Shown here: piece by piece, positions 57,574 to 64,000 of the stretch
How positions within the stretch are numbered: the stretch's first letter is position 1
How the letters are laid out: each line of letters begins with the position of its first letter
Assembly: GCF_000527175.1 (NCBI RefSeq)
Contig: NZ_AZUR01000001.1
Span: 186,001-250,000, forward strand
Source: Pseudogulbenkiania sp. MAI-1
GTDB lineage: Bacteria > Pseudomonadota > Gammaproteobacteria > Burkholderiales > Chromobacteriaceae
Direction: 5' to 3'
DNA: 64,000 bases
Translations under genes and position numbers: made by a program
Notes under the pieces: generated by a model
Told to the model about the DNA's origin: nothing
Seen by the model: only the letters and a program-made list of their open reading frames with translations
Database searches by the model: none

Positions 57574-57713
57574 TCCGCGGTGCGACCCAACTGCTGGTCG
57601 ACGTGCTGGGCAAGAATCCGGCCACCACGGTAGTGGTGATCGACGAGGTCGATACCGACAACTGGGGCATCGGCGGCGAGAGCGTGACGCTGCGGCGCCA
57701 GGCGGGGAAATAG
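57510..57713 (+). CDS. 4-oxalocrotonate tautomerase family protein
   Basis: A protein of 67 residues. After Met removal the N-terminal Pro of MPYVNIKITREG is the catalytic base of this family. TAEQKAELIRGATQLLVDVLGKNPATTVVVIDEVDTDNWGIGGESV fits the beta-alpha-beta tautomerase fold and the usual length. It starts within the end of the DMT gene but has its own AAGGAG ribosome site seven bases upstream, so it is translated separately. No catechol meta-cleavage genes are near, so the substrate is unclear. Confidence 0.9.
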   Translation: MPYVNIKITREGATAEQKAELIRGATQLLVDVLGKNPATTVVVIDEVDTDNWGIGGESVTLRRQAGK

Positions 57714-57831
57714 GGATTGCGGCTGGCGGTCGCCGGCCCGGCTGGCTATGCTGGACAATGAGACCGTCAAGAACGGCCAAGGCGTTCCGCTGGCGGCTCG
57801 TCCCTCCGTCCTCAAACGTGGAGACAGACCC

Positions 57832-58065
57832 ATGAAGCAGCAGCCGAGATTCGACATCGACCTCGACAAACACTACAACCCTACCGTGGTCATTGCCTGC
57901 GACCAGTGCGGGCATGAAACGCGTCAGCATCTCGATACCCTGGCCCCCGATCAGGCCGCCGCCTTGCGCTGCGACTGCGGTGCCGACATTTCGATGGACA
58001 GTACCACGCTCGACAAGGCCCACCGCCTTGCCAGCGAGATCAAGCAATCCTACCGCATCCACTAG
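57832..58065 (+). CDS. small Cys-rich hypothetical protein, zinc-ribbon-like
   Basis: A protein of 77 residues I cannot assign to a named family. The first part is FDIDLDKHYNPTVVIACDQCGHE and later LRCDCGADISMD, so four cysteines occur as CxxC and CxC about 27 residues apart, suggesting a small zinc-binding ribbon. The C-terminal third is a predicted helix (TTLDKAHRLASEIKQSY). It is acidic and soluble, with no signal peptide. It has a GGAG ribosome site. It stands between the tautomerase gene and ltaE on the same strand. Confidence 0.7.
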   Translation: MKQQPRFDIDLDKHYNPTVVIACDQCGHETRQHLDTLAPDQAAALRCDCGADISMDSTTLDKAHRLASEIKQSYRIH

Positions 58066-58149
58066 TAAGGACCCGACTGACCGTGCAGGACTGACAGCCG
58101 GCATGCGCTGCTGGCACAATCAGGCAAGAGCCTGATCGACGATTCGTTA

Positions 58150-58174
58150 CGACGGCGGCCACGAGCCGCCGTCG
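58150..58174 (+). other. strong hairpin just upstream of ltaE
   Basis: CGACGGCGGC-cacga-GCCGCCGTCG is a perfect 10-bp stem, 19 bases before the ltaE ATG and almost touching its ribosome site (AAGGGGAAA). It may end the upstream transcript or act as an attenuator. No T-run follows beyond GTCATT. Confidence 0.6.
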
Positions 58175-58193
58175 GTCATTCCAAGGGGAAACC

Positions 58194-59225
58194 ATGCAGT
58201 GGATTGATATACGCAGCGACACCGTGACCCAGCCCACGCCGGCTATGCGCCAGGCGATGTTCGACGCCCCGGTCGGCGACGACGTTTACGGCGACGACCC
58301 GACCGTGCAGGAACTGGAACGCGTGGCGGCCGAGCGGCTGGGCAAGGAAGCGGCGCTGTTCGTGCCCAGCGGCAACTTCGGCAATCAGCTCGCGCTCCTG
58401 ACCCACTGCCGGCGTGGCGACGAGGTGATCCTCGGCGACGACTGCCACATCGTCTGGCACGAGACCGGCGGCGCGGCGGTGATCGCCGGGGTGCAATTGC
58501 GGACCATCGCCAGTCCGGACGGCGTACTCGATGCCGCCGAGGTGAAGAAGCGCATCCGCGTCGGCGACGACATCCACCATCCGAACACCGGCCTGATCTG
58601 CCTGGAGAACGCTCACAGCAACGGCCGGGTGATCCCGCTTGCCGCGATGCAGGCGGTGGCCGAGGTAGCCCAGGCCCACGGCGTGCCGGTGCACCTGGAC
58701 GGTGCGCGCGTGTTCAACGCCGCCACCACGCTTGGCTGCGACGTGCGCGACATCACGCGCCACGCCGATACCGTGATGGTGTGCCTGTCCAAGGGGCTGG
58801 CGGCGCCGGTCGGCTCGATCCTGGCCGGCCCCGCCGGGTTCATCGCCCGCGCGCGCAAGAACCGCAAGCTGATGGGCGGCGGCTGGCGCCAGGCCGGCGT
58901 GCTGGCCGCGCCCGGACTGATCGCGCTGACCGAGATGACGCAACGCCTGGCCGAGGACCACGCCAACGCGCGCTACCTGGCCGAGCAGCTGGCGGCGCTG
59001 CCGGGAGTGACGGTGGATCTCGCCAGTGTCGAGATCAACATGGTGTGGTTCCGGCTGGCCGAGTCGGTCGACACGGCGCGGCTGATGGCGGCGCTGACCG
59101 AGGCCGGCATCAAGGCCAATCCCCCGGAGGCCGGCATGATGCGCATCGTGACACACTGGCAGGTCGGTCGCGCCGAGGTCGACCGCGTGCTGGCGGCGCT
59201 GGCGACGGTGCTGGCGGCGGCCTGA
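58194..59225 (+). CDS. ltaE: low-specificity L-threonine aldolase
   Basis: A PLP enzyme of 343 residues that splits L-threonine or L-allo-threonine to glycine and acetaldehyde. IDIRSDTVTQPTPAMRQAMFDAPVGDDVYGDDPTVQELE is the family N-terminus. His85 (GDDCHIVWHE) stacks on the cofactor, Asp169 is in VHLDGARVFNA, and Lys200 in VCLSKGLAAPVGS is the Schiff-base lysine. It provides an alternative glycine source. It is preceded by a hairpin and followed by an S9 peptidase gene. Confidence 0.96.
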   Translation: MQWIDIRSDTVTQPTPAMRQAMFDAPVGDDVYGDDPTVQELERVAAERLGKEAALFVPSGNFGNQLALLTHCRRGDEVILGDDCHIVWHETGGAAVIAGVQLRTIASPDGVLDAAEVKKRIRVGDDIHHPNTGLICLENAHSNGRVIPLAAMQAVAEVAQAHGVPVHLDGARVFNAATTLGCDVRDITRHADTVMVCLSKGLAAPVGSILAGPAGFIARARKNRKLMGGGWRQAGVLAAPGLIALTEMTQRLAEDHANARYLAEQLAALPGVTVDLASVEINMVWFRLAESVDTARLMAALTEAGIKANPPEAGMMRIVTHWQVGRAEVDRVLAALATVLAAA

Positions 59226-59230
59226 CACAA

Positions 59231-59290
59231 GGTTGGCCGAAGGCCGGGGGGGCGTGCTACCCTCGGCCCATAGCAACCTTCGGCCAATCC
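59231..59290. promoter_or_regulatory. 13-bp inverted repeat flanking the S9 peptidase leader
   Basis: GGTTGGCCGAAGG (59231-59243) and CCTTCGGCCAATCC (59277-59290) are inverted copies with one bulged base and a 33-base interval. The right arm ends three bases before the peptidase ATG, so pairing would hide the ribosome-binding region. It might be an operator or an RNA switch-like stem. Confidence 0.5.
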
Positions 59291-59293
59291 GAC

Positions 59294-61324
59294 ATGCCTG
59301 ACCACGATCCCCACCGCTGGCTGGAAAGCCTCGACAGCCCCGACGTCGCCCGCTGGGTGGACGAGCAGAACGCGCGTACCCGGGCGCAGCTCGACGCCGA
59401 CCCGCGCTTCGTACCGCTCGCGGAGGACATCCTCGCCACGCTGCGCGACACGCGCCAGATTCCGTTCTTCGCCGAACACGCCGGCTGGCTGTACAACTTC
59501 CACCAGGATGAAACCCACCCGCGCGGCATCTACCGCCGCACCACGCTCGACGCCTACCGCGCCAACACGCAGGATTGGCAGACCGTGCTCGATCTCGACG
59601 CGCTGGCTGCGGCGGAGGTGGTCGACTGGTACCTCGACGGCGTGTCGCACTACACGCTGCAACCGTCGCGTGTGCTGCTGAGCCTGACCCCGGGCGGTTC
59701 CGACGCCACCGTGACGCGCGAGTACGACCTCGAGGCGCAGGCCTTCGTCGCCGGCGGCTTCGCCTTCCCCTACGGCAAGAACCATATCGCCTGGCGCGAC
59801 CTCGACAGCGTGTTCGTCTGCCCGGCCTGGGAAGACGAGCAACTGAGCCGCGCCGGCTATCCGCGCGAGGTGTGGTTGCTCGAGCGCGGTCAGGGCTGGG
59901 ACGCCGCCGTGCCGCTGCTCAAGCTGCCTGACGAGGCGATGATGGCGGCCGCCTGGCGCTTCCTCGACGCCGATGCGACCTCGTTCGACATCGTCGAAGC
60001 GTCCGACTCCTTCTACAGCAAGACCTACTACCACCTCGCCGCCGACTGCACGCTGACCGCGCTGCCGCTGCCGCCGAAGAGCGAGATCGAGGCCTACAGC
60101 CACGGCGATCTGATCGTCAAACTGGCCGACGACTGGAGCGTTCACGGCCAGCATTACGCCGCCGGCACCTTGCTCGCCGTGGCCTGCGATGCCGCGAGCG
60201 GTCAACTGGGCCGCATCGCCGTGCTGTTCGAGCCGGGCGAGCGCCAGTCGGTGGAAATGGTCGAGGCCACGCTGAACCTGCTCGCCGTCATCGTGCTCGA
60301 CAACGTCAAGAGCCGGCTCGTTACGCTGCGCCGCGTCGGTGACGAGTGGCAGGAATTCGCCAACCCGCTGCCGCAGGACGGCGTGATCGAGTTTGCCGAC
60401 CAGCCGTGGCAGAGCGATCTGCTCTACTACAGCTACAGCGACTTCCTCACCCCGGCCGGGCTGTACCGCATCGACCTCGCCCGCGACACGGCGCCCGAGG
60501 TGCTGCGCCAGCAGCCGGCGGCGTTCGACGCCAGCGGTTTCGTCGCCGAGCAGTGGTACGCCACGGCACCGGACGGCACCGCGATTCCCTACTTCATCGT
60601 GCGCCCGCGCGAGCTGCCGTTCGATGGCAGCGCACCGACCTTGCTGTACGGCTACGGCGGCTTCGAAGTACCGATGATGCCCTACTACATGGACAACTTC
60701 GGCCCGCAATGGCTGGAGAAAGGCGGCGTGTTCGCGGTGGCCAACATCCGCGGCGGCGGCGAGTTCGGCCCGGCTTGGCACCAGGCGGCGCAAGGGGTGA
60801 AGCGCGCGGTCAGCTTCGACGACTTTGTCGCGGTGGCCGAGGACCTGATCGCGCGCGGCGTTACCTGCCCGCGCCGGCTCGGCATCGAGGGCGGCAGCAA
60901 CGGCGGCCTCTTGGTCGGCGCCGCCATGACGCGCCGTCCCGACCTGTTCAACGCCGTGGTGTGCGAGGTGCCGCTGTTGGACATGCTGCGCTACACCGAG
61001 CTGTTGGCCGGGGCGAGCTGGATCGACGAGTACGGCGACCCGGAAGACCCGGAAACGCGCGTGCACCTCGCCGCCTACTCGCCTTACCACCAGGTGCGGC
61101 CTGACGCGCGCTACCCGCTTGCGCTGTTCACCACCAGCGCCAAGGACGACCGCGTGCACCCGGCACACGCGCGCAAGATGGTGGCACGCCTGGCCGAGCA
61201 CGGCCACGACGCGCTGTTCATCGAGACCGACGCCGGCGGCCATAGCGGTAACACCGGCCAGCAGCAGACCGCGGCCGAACTGGCGCGGGTGCTGGTGTAC
61301 CTCTACCGCCAGTTGATGGACTGA
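59294..61324 (+). CDS. S9 family prolyl oligopeptidase-like serine peptidase
   Basis: A protein of 676 residues: an N-terminal beta-propeller (about 60-400) and a C-terminal alpha/beta hydrolase. The catalytic Ser535 is in EGGSNGGLLVGA, the Asp is in SAKDDRVHP (about 618) and the His in AGGHSG (about 650). LLYGYGGFEVPMMPYYMDNFGPQWLEKGGVFAVANIRGGGEFG is typical of the POP/oligopeptidase B group. There is no signal peptide, so it is cytoplasmic. It should cut short peptides after proline or basic residues; which of these is not clear. Confidence 0.93.
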   Translation: MPDHDPHRWLESLDSPDVARWVDEQNARTRAQLDADPRFVPLAEDILATLRDTRQIPFFAEHAGWLYNFHQDETHPRGIYRRTTLDAYRANTQDWQTVLDLDALAAAEVVDWYLDGVSHYTLQPSRVLLSLTPGGSDATVTREYDLEAQAFVAGGFAFPYGKNHIAWRDLDSVFVCPAWEDEQLSRAGYPREVWLLERGQGWDAAVPLLKLPDEAMMAAAWRFLDADATSFDIVEASDSFYSKTYYHLAADCTLTALPLPPKSEIEAYSHGDLIVKLADDWSVHGQHYAAGTLLAVACDAASGQLGRIAVLFEPGERQSVEMVEATLNLLAVIVLDNVKSRLVTLRRVGDEWQEFANPLPQDGVIEFADQPWQSDLLYYSYSDFLTPAGLYRIDLARDTAPEVLRQQPAAFDASGFVAEQWYATAPDGTAIPYFIVRPRELPFDGSAPTLLYGYGGFEVPMMPYYMDNFGPQWLEKGGVFAVANIRGGGEFGPAWHQAAQGVKRAVSFDDFVAVAEDLIARGVTCPRRLGIEGGSNGGLLVGAAMTRRPDLFNAVVCEVPLLDMLRYTELLAGASWIDEYGDPEDPETRVHLAAYSPYHQVRPDARYPLALFTTSAKDDRVHPAHARKMVARLAEHGHDALFIETDAGGHSGNTGQQQTAAELARVLVYLYRQLMD

Positions 61325-61339
61325 GAGGCCACCAAATCA

Positions 61340-61370
61340 AACGCCCCGGCAGCGAACTGACCGGGGCGTT
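61340..61370. terminator. bidirectional hairpin between S9 peptidase and yfaZ-like genes
   Basis: AACGCCCCGG (61340-61349) and CCGGGGCGTT (61361-61370) pair perfectly around an 11-base loop between two convergent genes. Confidence 0.75.
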
Positions 61371-61392
61371 GTCGTATCAGGCGTAGAACGGC

Positions 61393-61920
61393 TTAGAACT
61401 GCAGGCCGACGCCGAGGTAGGGGCCGTCCGCCAGCTTGCGGTTGCGCTGGGCATCCTCGCGCTTGACGTCGAAGTAGCGGTAGCCGGCTTCCACGGTGAA
61501 CAGCGGCACCGGGTTCCAGCGTACGCCGGCGTTGGCGTCGTTGACTTCGCGGATGCTGCCGCTGGAGGTGCCGGACGGGGCGTGGTAGGCCTGGCCGAAC
61601 AGGCTGAAGTTGGAGCCCAGGTCCAGCGCGGCGCGGCCGCCCAGGGCGCCCGCCGTGCCGTCGCCGTCGGCGTCGACATAGATCGCCTTGGCGCCGGCGG
61701 CGACGGTCAGCGGGCCGGCCGGGACGGCGAACTCCATCCCGAGGCCGGCGCTCTCGCCGTTGTGCTTATGGTTGAGGTAGTCGGCAGTGAAGCCGATGCC
61801 GAGTCCGCTCGGGGTGCGCGACAGCGTGACGTAGTCGTCGCCGGCGCCGAGCGACAGGTTGCCGGCCTGGGCCAGGCTGCTGGCGGCCACGAGGCCGAGG
61901 AGGAGGGTGGTCTTCTTCAT
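61393..61920 (-). CDS. YfaZ family outer-membrane protein
   Basis: A protein of 175 residues with a signal peptide (about 1-19, ending AQA before GNLSLG). The mature part is a run of amphipathic strands (DYVTLSRTPSGLGIGFTADYLNH, LTVAAGAKAIYVDADGDG, FSLFGQAYHAPSG, FTVEAGYRYFDVKR) and ends in a terminal Phe, as outer-membrane beta-barrels do. The pattern matches the YfaZ precursor family, whose function is unknown. A DADGDG loop could bind calcium. It has a GGAG ribosome site. Confidence 0.83.
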   Translation of the reverse strand: MKKTTLLLGLVAASSLAQAGNLSLGAGDDYVTLSRTPSGLGIGFTADYLNHKHNGESAGLGMEFAVPAGPLTVAAGAKAIYVDADGDGTAGALGGRAALDLGSNFSLFGQAYHAPSGTSSGSIREVNDANAGVRWNPVPLFTVEAGYRYFDVKREDAQRNRKLADGPYLGVGLQF

Positions 61921-61980
61921 GTGTTCTCCGGAGGGAAGTTGCTGCGGGGAACGGAGTAGACCATGCCCGGCACCGTCGGT

Positions 61981-62610
61981 TCAACCGCCGAGCAGATCCA
62001 CCAGTTCGGCCAGCCGTGTTTTCAGCGCCGCCACTTCGGCTTCCAGCGCGGCGACCCGGCCGGCCAAGCCGACGTCGATGGCCGCGGCCGGGGCGCTGAT
62101 CGGCGGCGTCGGCTCGCCGCAGAGCAGGTGCGCCCAGCGTGCCTCGCGCTCGCCCGGCTGGCGCTCCAGCTTGACCACCAGCGGCGGGTATTTGTCGGCC
62201 AGCGCGGCCAGCGCGGTATCGACCTCGTCCACGCCGGAGAAGGCGTAGATGCGCCCGGCCTTGCTGCGGATCTCGGCCGAGGTCTGCGGGCCGCGCAACA
62301 GCAGTACGCACAGCGCGGCGAGCCGCGCCCCGTCGATGTTCCAGGCGTAGGGCAGGCGATGCTCGTACTTGGCCACGCGGCTGCCGGCCGGCAGCCGCTC
62401 GCCGATCAGCTTCTGCTCCAACAGGCTCGCGAGCGCCTGGCTCAGCTCGGCTTCGGACAACTGCATCACCGGCTCGCGGCTGGTCAGCTGGTTGCAGGCG
62501 GTGAGCAGCCCGTTGAGCGTCATCGGGTAGGCGTCCGGGGTGAGCGCCTGCTTTTCGATCAGCGCGCCCAGAATGCGCACTTCCGCCGCGTCGAGTTGGT
62601 GAGTATCCAT
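61981..62610 (-). CDS. YceH/UPF0502 family protein
   Basis: A protein of 209 residues with tandem winged-helix modules (LDAAEVRILGALIEKQALTPDAYPMTLNGLLTACNQLTSREPVMQLSE and AALCVLLLRGPQTSAEIRSKAGRIYAFSGVDEVDTALAAL), which define the DUF480 family. The C-terminus (VAALEAEVAALKTRLAELVDLLG) is a short coiled coil. It may bind DNA, but no function is established. It lies 60 bp upstream of the YfaZ-like gene on the same strand and diverges from tlyA. Confidence 0.9.
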   Translation of the reverse strand: MDTHQLDAAEVRILGALIEKQALTPDAYPMTLNGLLTACNQLTSREPVMQLSEAELSQALASLLEQKLIGERLPAGSRVAKYEHRLPYAWNIDGARLAALCVLLLRGPQTSAEIRSKAGRIYAFSGVDEVDTALAALADKYPPLVVKLERQPGEREARWAHLLCGEPTPPISAPAAAIDVGLAGRVAALEAEVAALKTRLAELVDLLGG

Positions 62611-62759
62611 GCCATGCTCCCTTGTTGTCGCTTATGCCGCGATGATCGCACCAAGCCGCTTTCCCGCCAACCCTCGGCCCGTGTTGCTCTCCGCACTTTG
62701 CTTGAGCAGGCGCAAGGAAGGTCGCGATCGTGCCCGGCATCATCGGCTGAGCCGGCTGC

Positions 62760-62788
62760 TTGACAGCGCGCGGTGCCGACGCCACCCT
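62760..62788 (+). promoter_or_regulatory. candidate tlyA promoter
   Basis: A consensus -35 TTGACA (62760-62765) with a 17-bp spacer and a weak -10, CACCCT (62783-62788). It is in the 210-bp divergent region between the YceH-family gene and tlyA, which otherwise holds no gene. Confidence 0.4.
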
Positions 62789-62820
62789 GTGCTCTTTTTT
62801 CGAACGCCCATAAGCACATC

Positions 62821-63594
62821 ATGATCCGAGCCGACCTTCTCCTGCTGGAACAAGGCCTTGCGCCTTCGCGCACCGCCGCGCAGAACCTGATCGCCGCCGG
62901 CCGGGTCAGCGTCGCCGAGGACGGGCGCGCCGTGCCGGTCGCCAAGGCGAGCCAGAAGCTGGCGCCGTCGGCGCGGCTCTTGGTGACGCCGGACGAGGCC
63001 GACCGTTTCGTCTCGCGCGGTGGGTTGAAGATGCAGGGCGCGCTGGCGGCTGCCGGGCTCGACGTGAGCGGGCTGTGCGCGCTCGACGTCGGTCAGTCCA
63101 CCGGCGGCTTTACCGACTGCCTGCTGCAGTCGGGCGCGAGCCGGGTGGTGGGGGTGGACGTGGGGCACGGCCAGCTCGCCGCCCGCCTGGCCGAGGATCC
63201 GCGCGTGACCTTCTTCGAAGGCGTCAACGCCCGCGCGCTGGACCACGCGGCGCTGCTCGCCGCCAACCACGGCGTGCCGTTCGACCTGATGGTGTGCGAC
63301 GTGTCGTTCATCTCGCTGACGCTGGTGCTACCCTCGGCGCTACCCTTGATCGGCCCCGGCGGTTACCTGCTGTCGCTGGTCAAGCCGCAGTTCGAGGTGG
63401 GGCGCTCCGGCATCGGCCGCGGCGGCATCGTCAAGGACGAGGGGCTGTACGACGGGGTGAGGCAGACCATCACCACGCTGGTGCAGCAGCTCGGTTTCGA
63501 GGTGCTCAAGTGGTTCGATAGCCCGATCAAGGGCGGTGACGGCAACCGCGAGTTCTTCATCTTCGCGCGCCGTCCGCTCCATATGGTGGGGTGA
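62821..63594 (+). CDS. tlyA: TlyA family rRNA (cytidine-2'-O)-methyltransferase
   Basis: A protein of 257 residues: an N-terminal S4 RNA-binding domain (RADLLLLEQGLAPSRTAAQNLIAAGRVSV) and an FtsJ-type methyltransferase (CALDVGQSTGGFTDCLLQSGASRVVGVDVGHGQL, then FDLMVCDVSFISLTLVLP and LVKPQFEVG). The catalytic K-D-K-E tetrad seems kept, with the first Lys in SRGGLKMQGAL. TlyA methylates 16S and, in some species, 23S rRNA; hemolysin annotations are historical. It starts at the ATG at 62821. Confidence 0.93.
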   Translation: MIRADLLLLEQGLAPSRTAAQNLIAAGRVSVAEDGRAVPVAKASQKLAPSARLLVTPDEADRFVSRGGLKMQGALAAAGLDVSGLCALDVGQSTGGFTDCLLQSGASRVVGVDVGHGQLAARLAEDPRVTFFEGVNARALDHAALLAANHGVPFDLMVCDVSFISLTLVLPSALPLIGPGGYLLSLVKPQFEVGRSGIGRGGIVKDEGLYDGVRQTITTLVQQLGFEVLKWFDSPIKGGDGNREFFIFARRPLHMVG

Positions 63595-63676
63595 GTTCCC
63601 TCGCCGGCGCTGATTCGACCCGGCTTTAGGCTTATGGAATAATGGCAAACGATTGTTCGAAAGGAGACTCCGACTG

Positions 63677-63991
63677 ATGGTCGAATTTCTGTCGATAATG
63701 GCGGTCGTCCTGCTGGCCCTGCTCATCTGGGTGATCCGCTCGCGTCGTCCACAGGCCAACCGCATCCTGGACGACAGTCCCGGCTACGCGCGCCACACCC
63801 AGACCCGTCCGGTCGATGTTCCGTCGCAGATGACGGGGCGCGATTACGGCATACTGTTGCGTGCCGCGCACGGCGACCGCAGCCGGCTGGAAACCTGGGT
63901 GGTGGCCGAACAGCAGCGCGCCACGCCGCCGCTCAGCCGCGACGAGGCGATCGAGCGCCTGGCCGAACGGCTGAGGCTGTCGCGCAGCTGA
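63677..63991 (+). CDS. membrane-anchored hypothetical protein
   Basis: A protein of 104 residues: one N-terminal helix (VEFLSIMAVVLLALLIWVI) and then a basic soluble part (RSRRPQANRILDDSPGYARHTQTRPVDVP, followed by LLRAAHGDRSRLETWVVAEQQRATPPLSRDEAIERLAERL). The positive residues after the helix place the body in the cytoplasm. ATG 63677 has AAGGAG ten bases upstream; a TTG at 63653 is also in frame. I recognise no family. It ends nine bases before the window end. Confidence 0.7.
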   Translation: MVEFLSIMAVVLLALLIWVIRSRRPQANRILDDSPGYARHTQTRPVDVPSQMTGRDYGILLRAAHGDRSRLETWVVAEQQRATPPLSRDEAIERLAERLRLSRS

Positions 63992-64000
63992 GCCTTTTCA

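Overview
The window is GC-rich chromosomal DNA of a betaproteobacterium. The best guess is Neisseriales (Chromobacteriaceae-like). This rests on an uninterrupted division/cell-wall (dcw) cluster from mraZ to lpxC, an mreBCD-mrdA-rodA operon beside gatCAB, a CNP1-like cryptic neisserial protein, a bioH-bioC pair, and small Neisseriales-style hypotheticals. It is almost entirely core genome. I see no insertion sequence, phage, CRISPR array, tRNA or rRNA gene.

Layout. 1-12.1 kb: the tail of an EAL phosphodiesterase, a methyltransferase, bioH-bioC, a patatin lipoprotein, dinB with a SelW-like protein, a large membrane GGDEF/EAL protein whose GGDEF motif is degenerate, a PCuAC copper chaperone, a MarC transporter, and an AraC regulator beside azlCD. 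12.15-17.7 kb (minus strand): rodA, mrdA, mreD, mreC, mreB, the cell-elongation machinery. 17.9-21.4 kb: gatC, gatA, gatB (Glu/Asp-tRNA amidotransferase). 21.78-39.66 kb: the dcw cluster mraZ-rsmH-ftsL-ftsI-murE-murF-mraY-murD-ftsW-murG-murC-ddlB-ftsQ-ftsA-ftsZ-lpxC. It is mostly start/stop-overlapped and is preceded by a well-formed promoter carrying four 10-bp-spaced GTGG repeats, the expected MraZ operator. 39.7-44.3 kb: a 60-residue membrane protein, moaC, an EamA exporter, a CNP1-like protein, an NRDE protein, tusA and pyrC. 44.4-54.7 kb: an RND efflux pair and oppA-oppBCDF. 54.8-64 kb: tcdA, a LysR regulator divergent from a DMT exporter plus tautomerase, a Cys-rich hypothetical, ltaE, an S9 peptidase, a YfaZ outer-membrane protein, a YceH-family protein, tlyA and a membrane-anchored hypothetical.

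How it works together. The centre of the window builds the envelope. mre/mrd/rodA drives lateral wall growth, dcw supplies lipid II and the divisome, and lpxC commits to lipid A. The two loci run outward from a common centre and are separated only by gatCAB.

The less ordinary signals lie between genes. A 15-bp sequence upstream of pyrC matches the meningococcal Zur box as I recall it and is embedded in a longer hairpin. The ftsW 3' end is duplicated as a 32-bp direct repeat around a hairpin-rich insert before murG. Three further palindromic intergenic elements lie before the GGDEF/EAL gene, between gatC and gatA, and between oppA and oppB. No clearly new multi-gene system was found.
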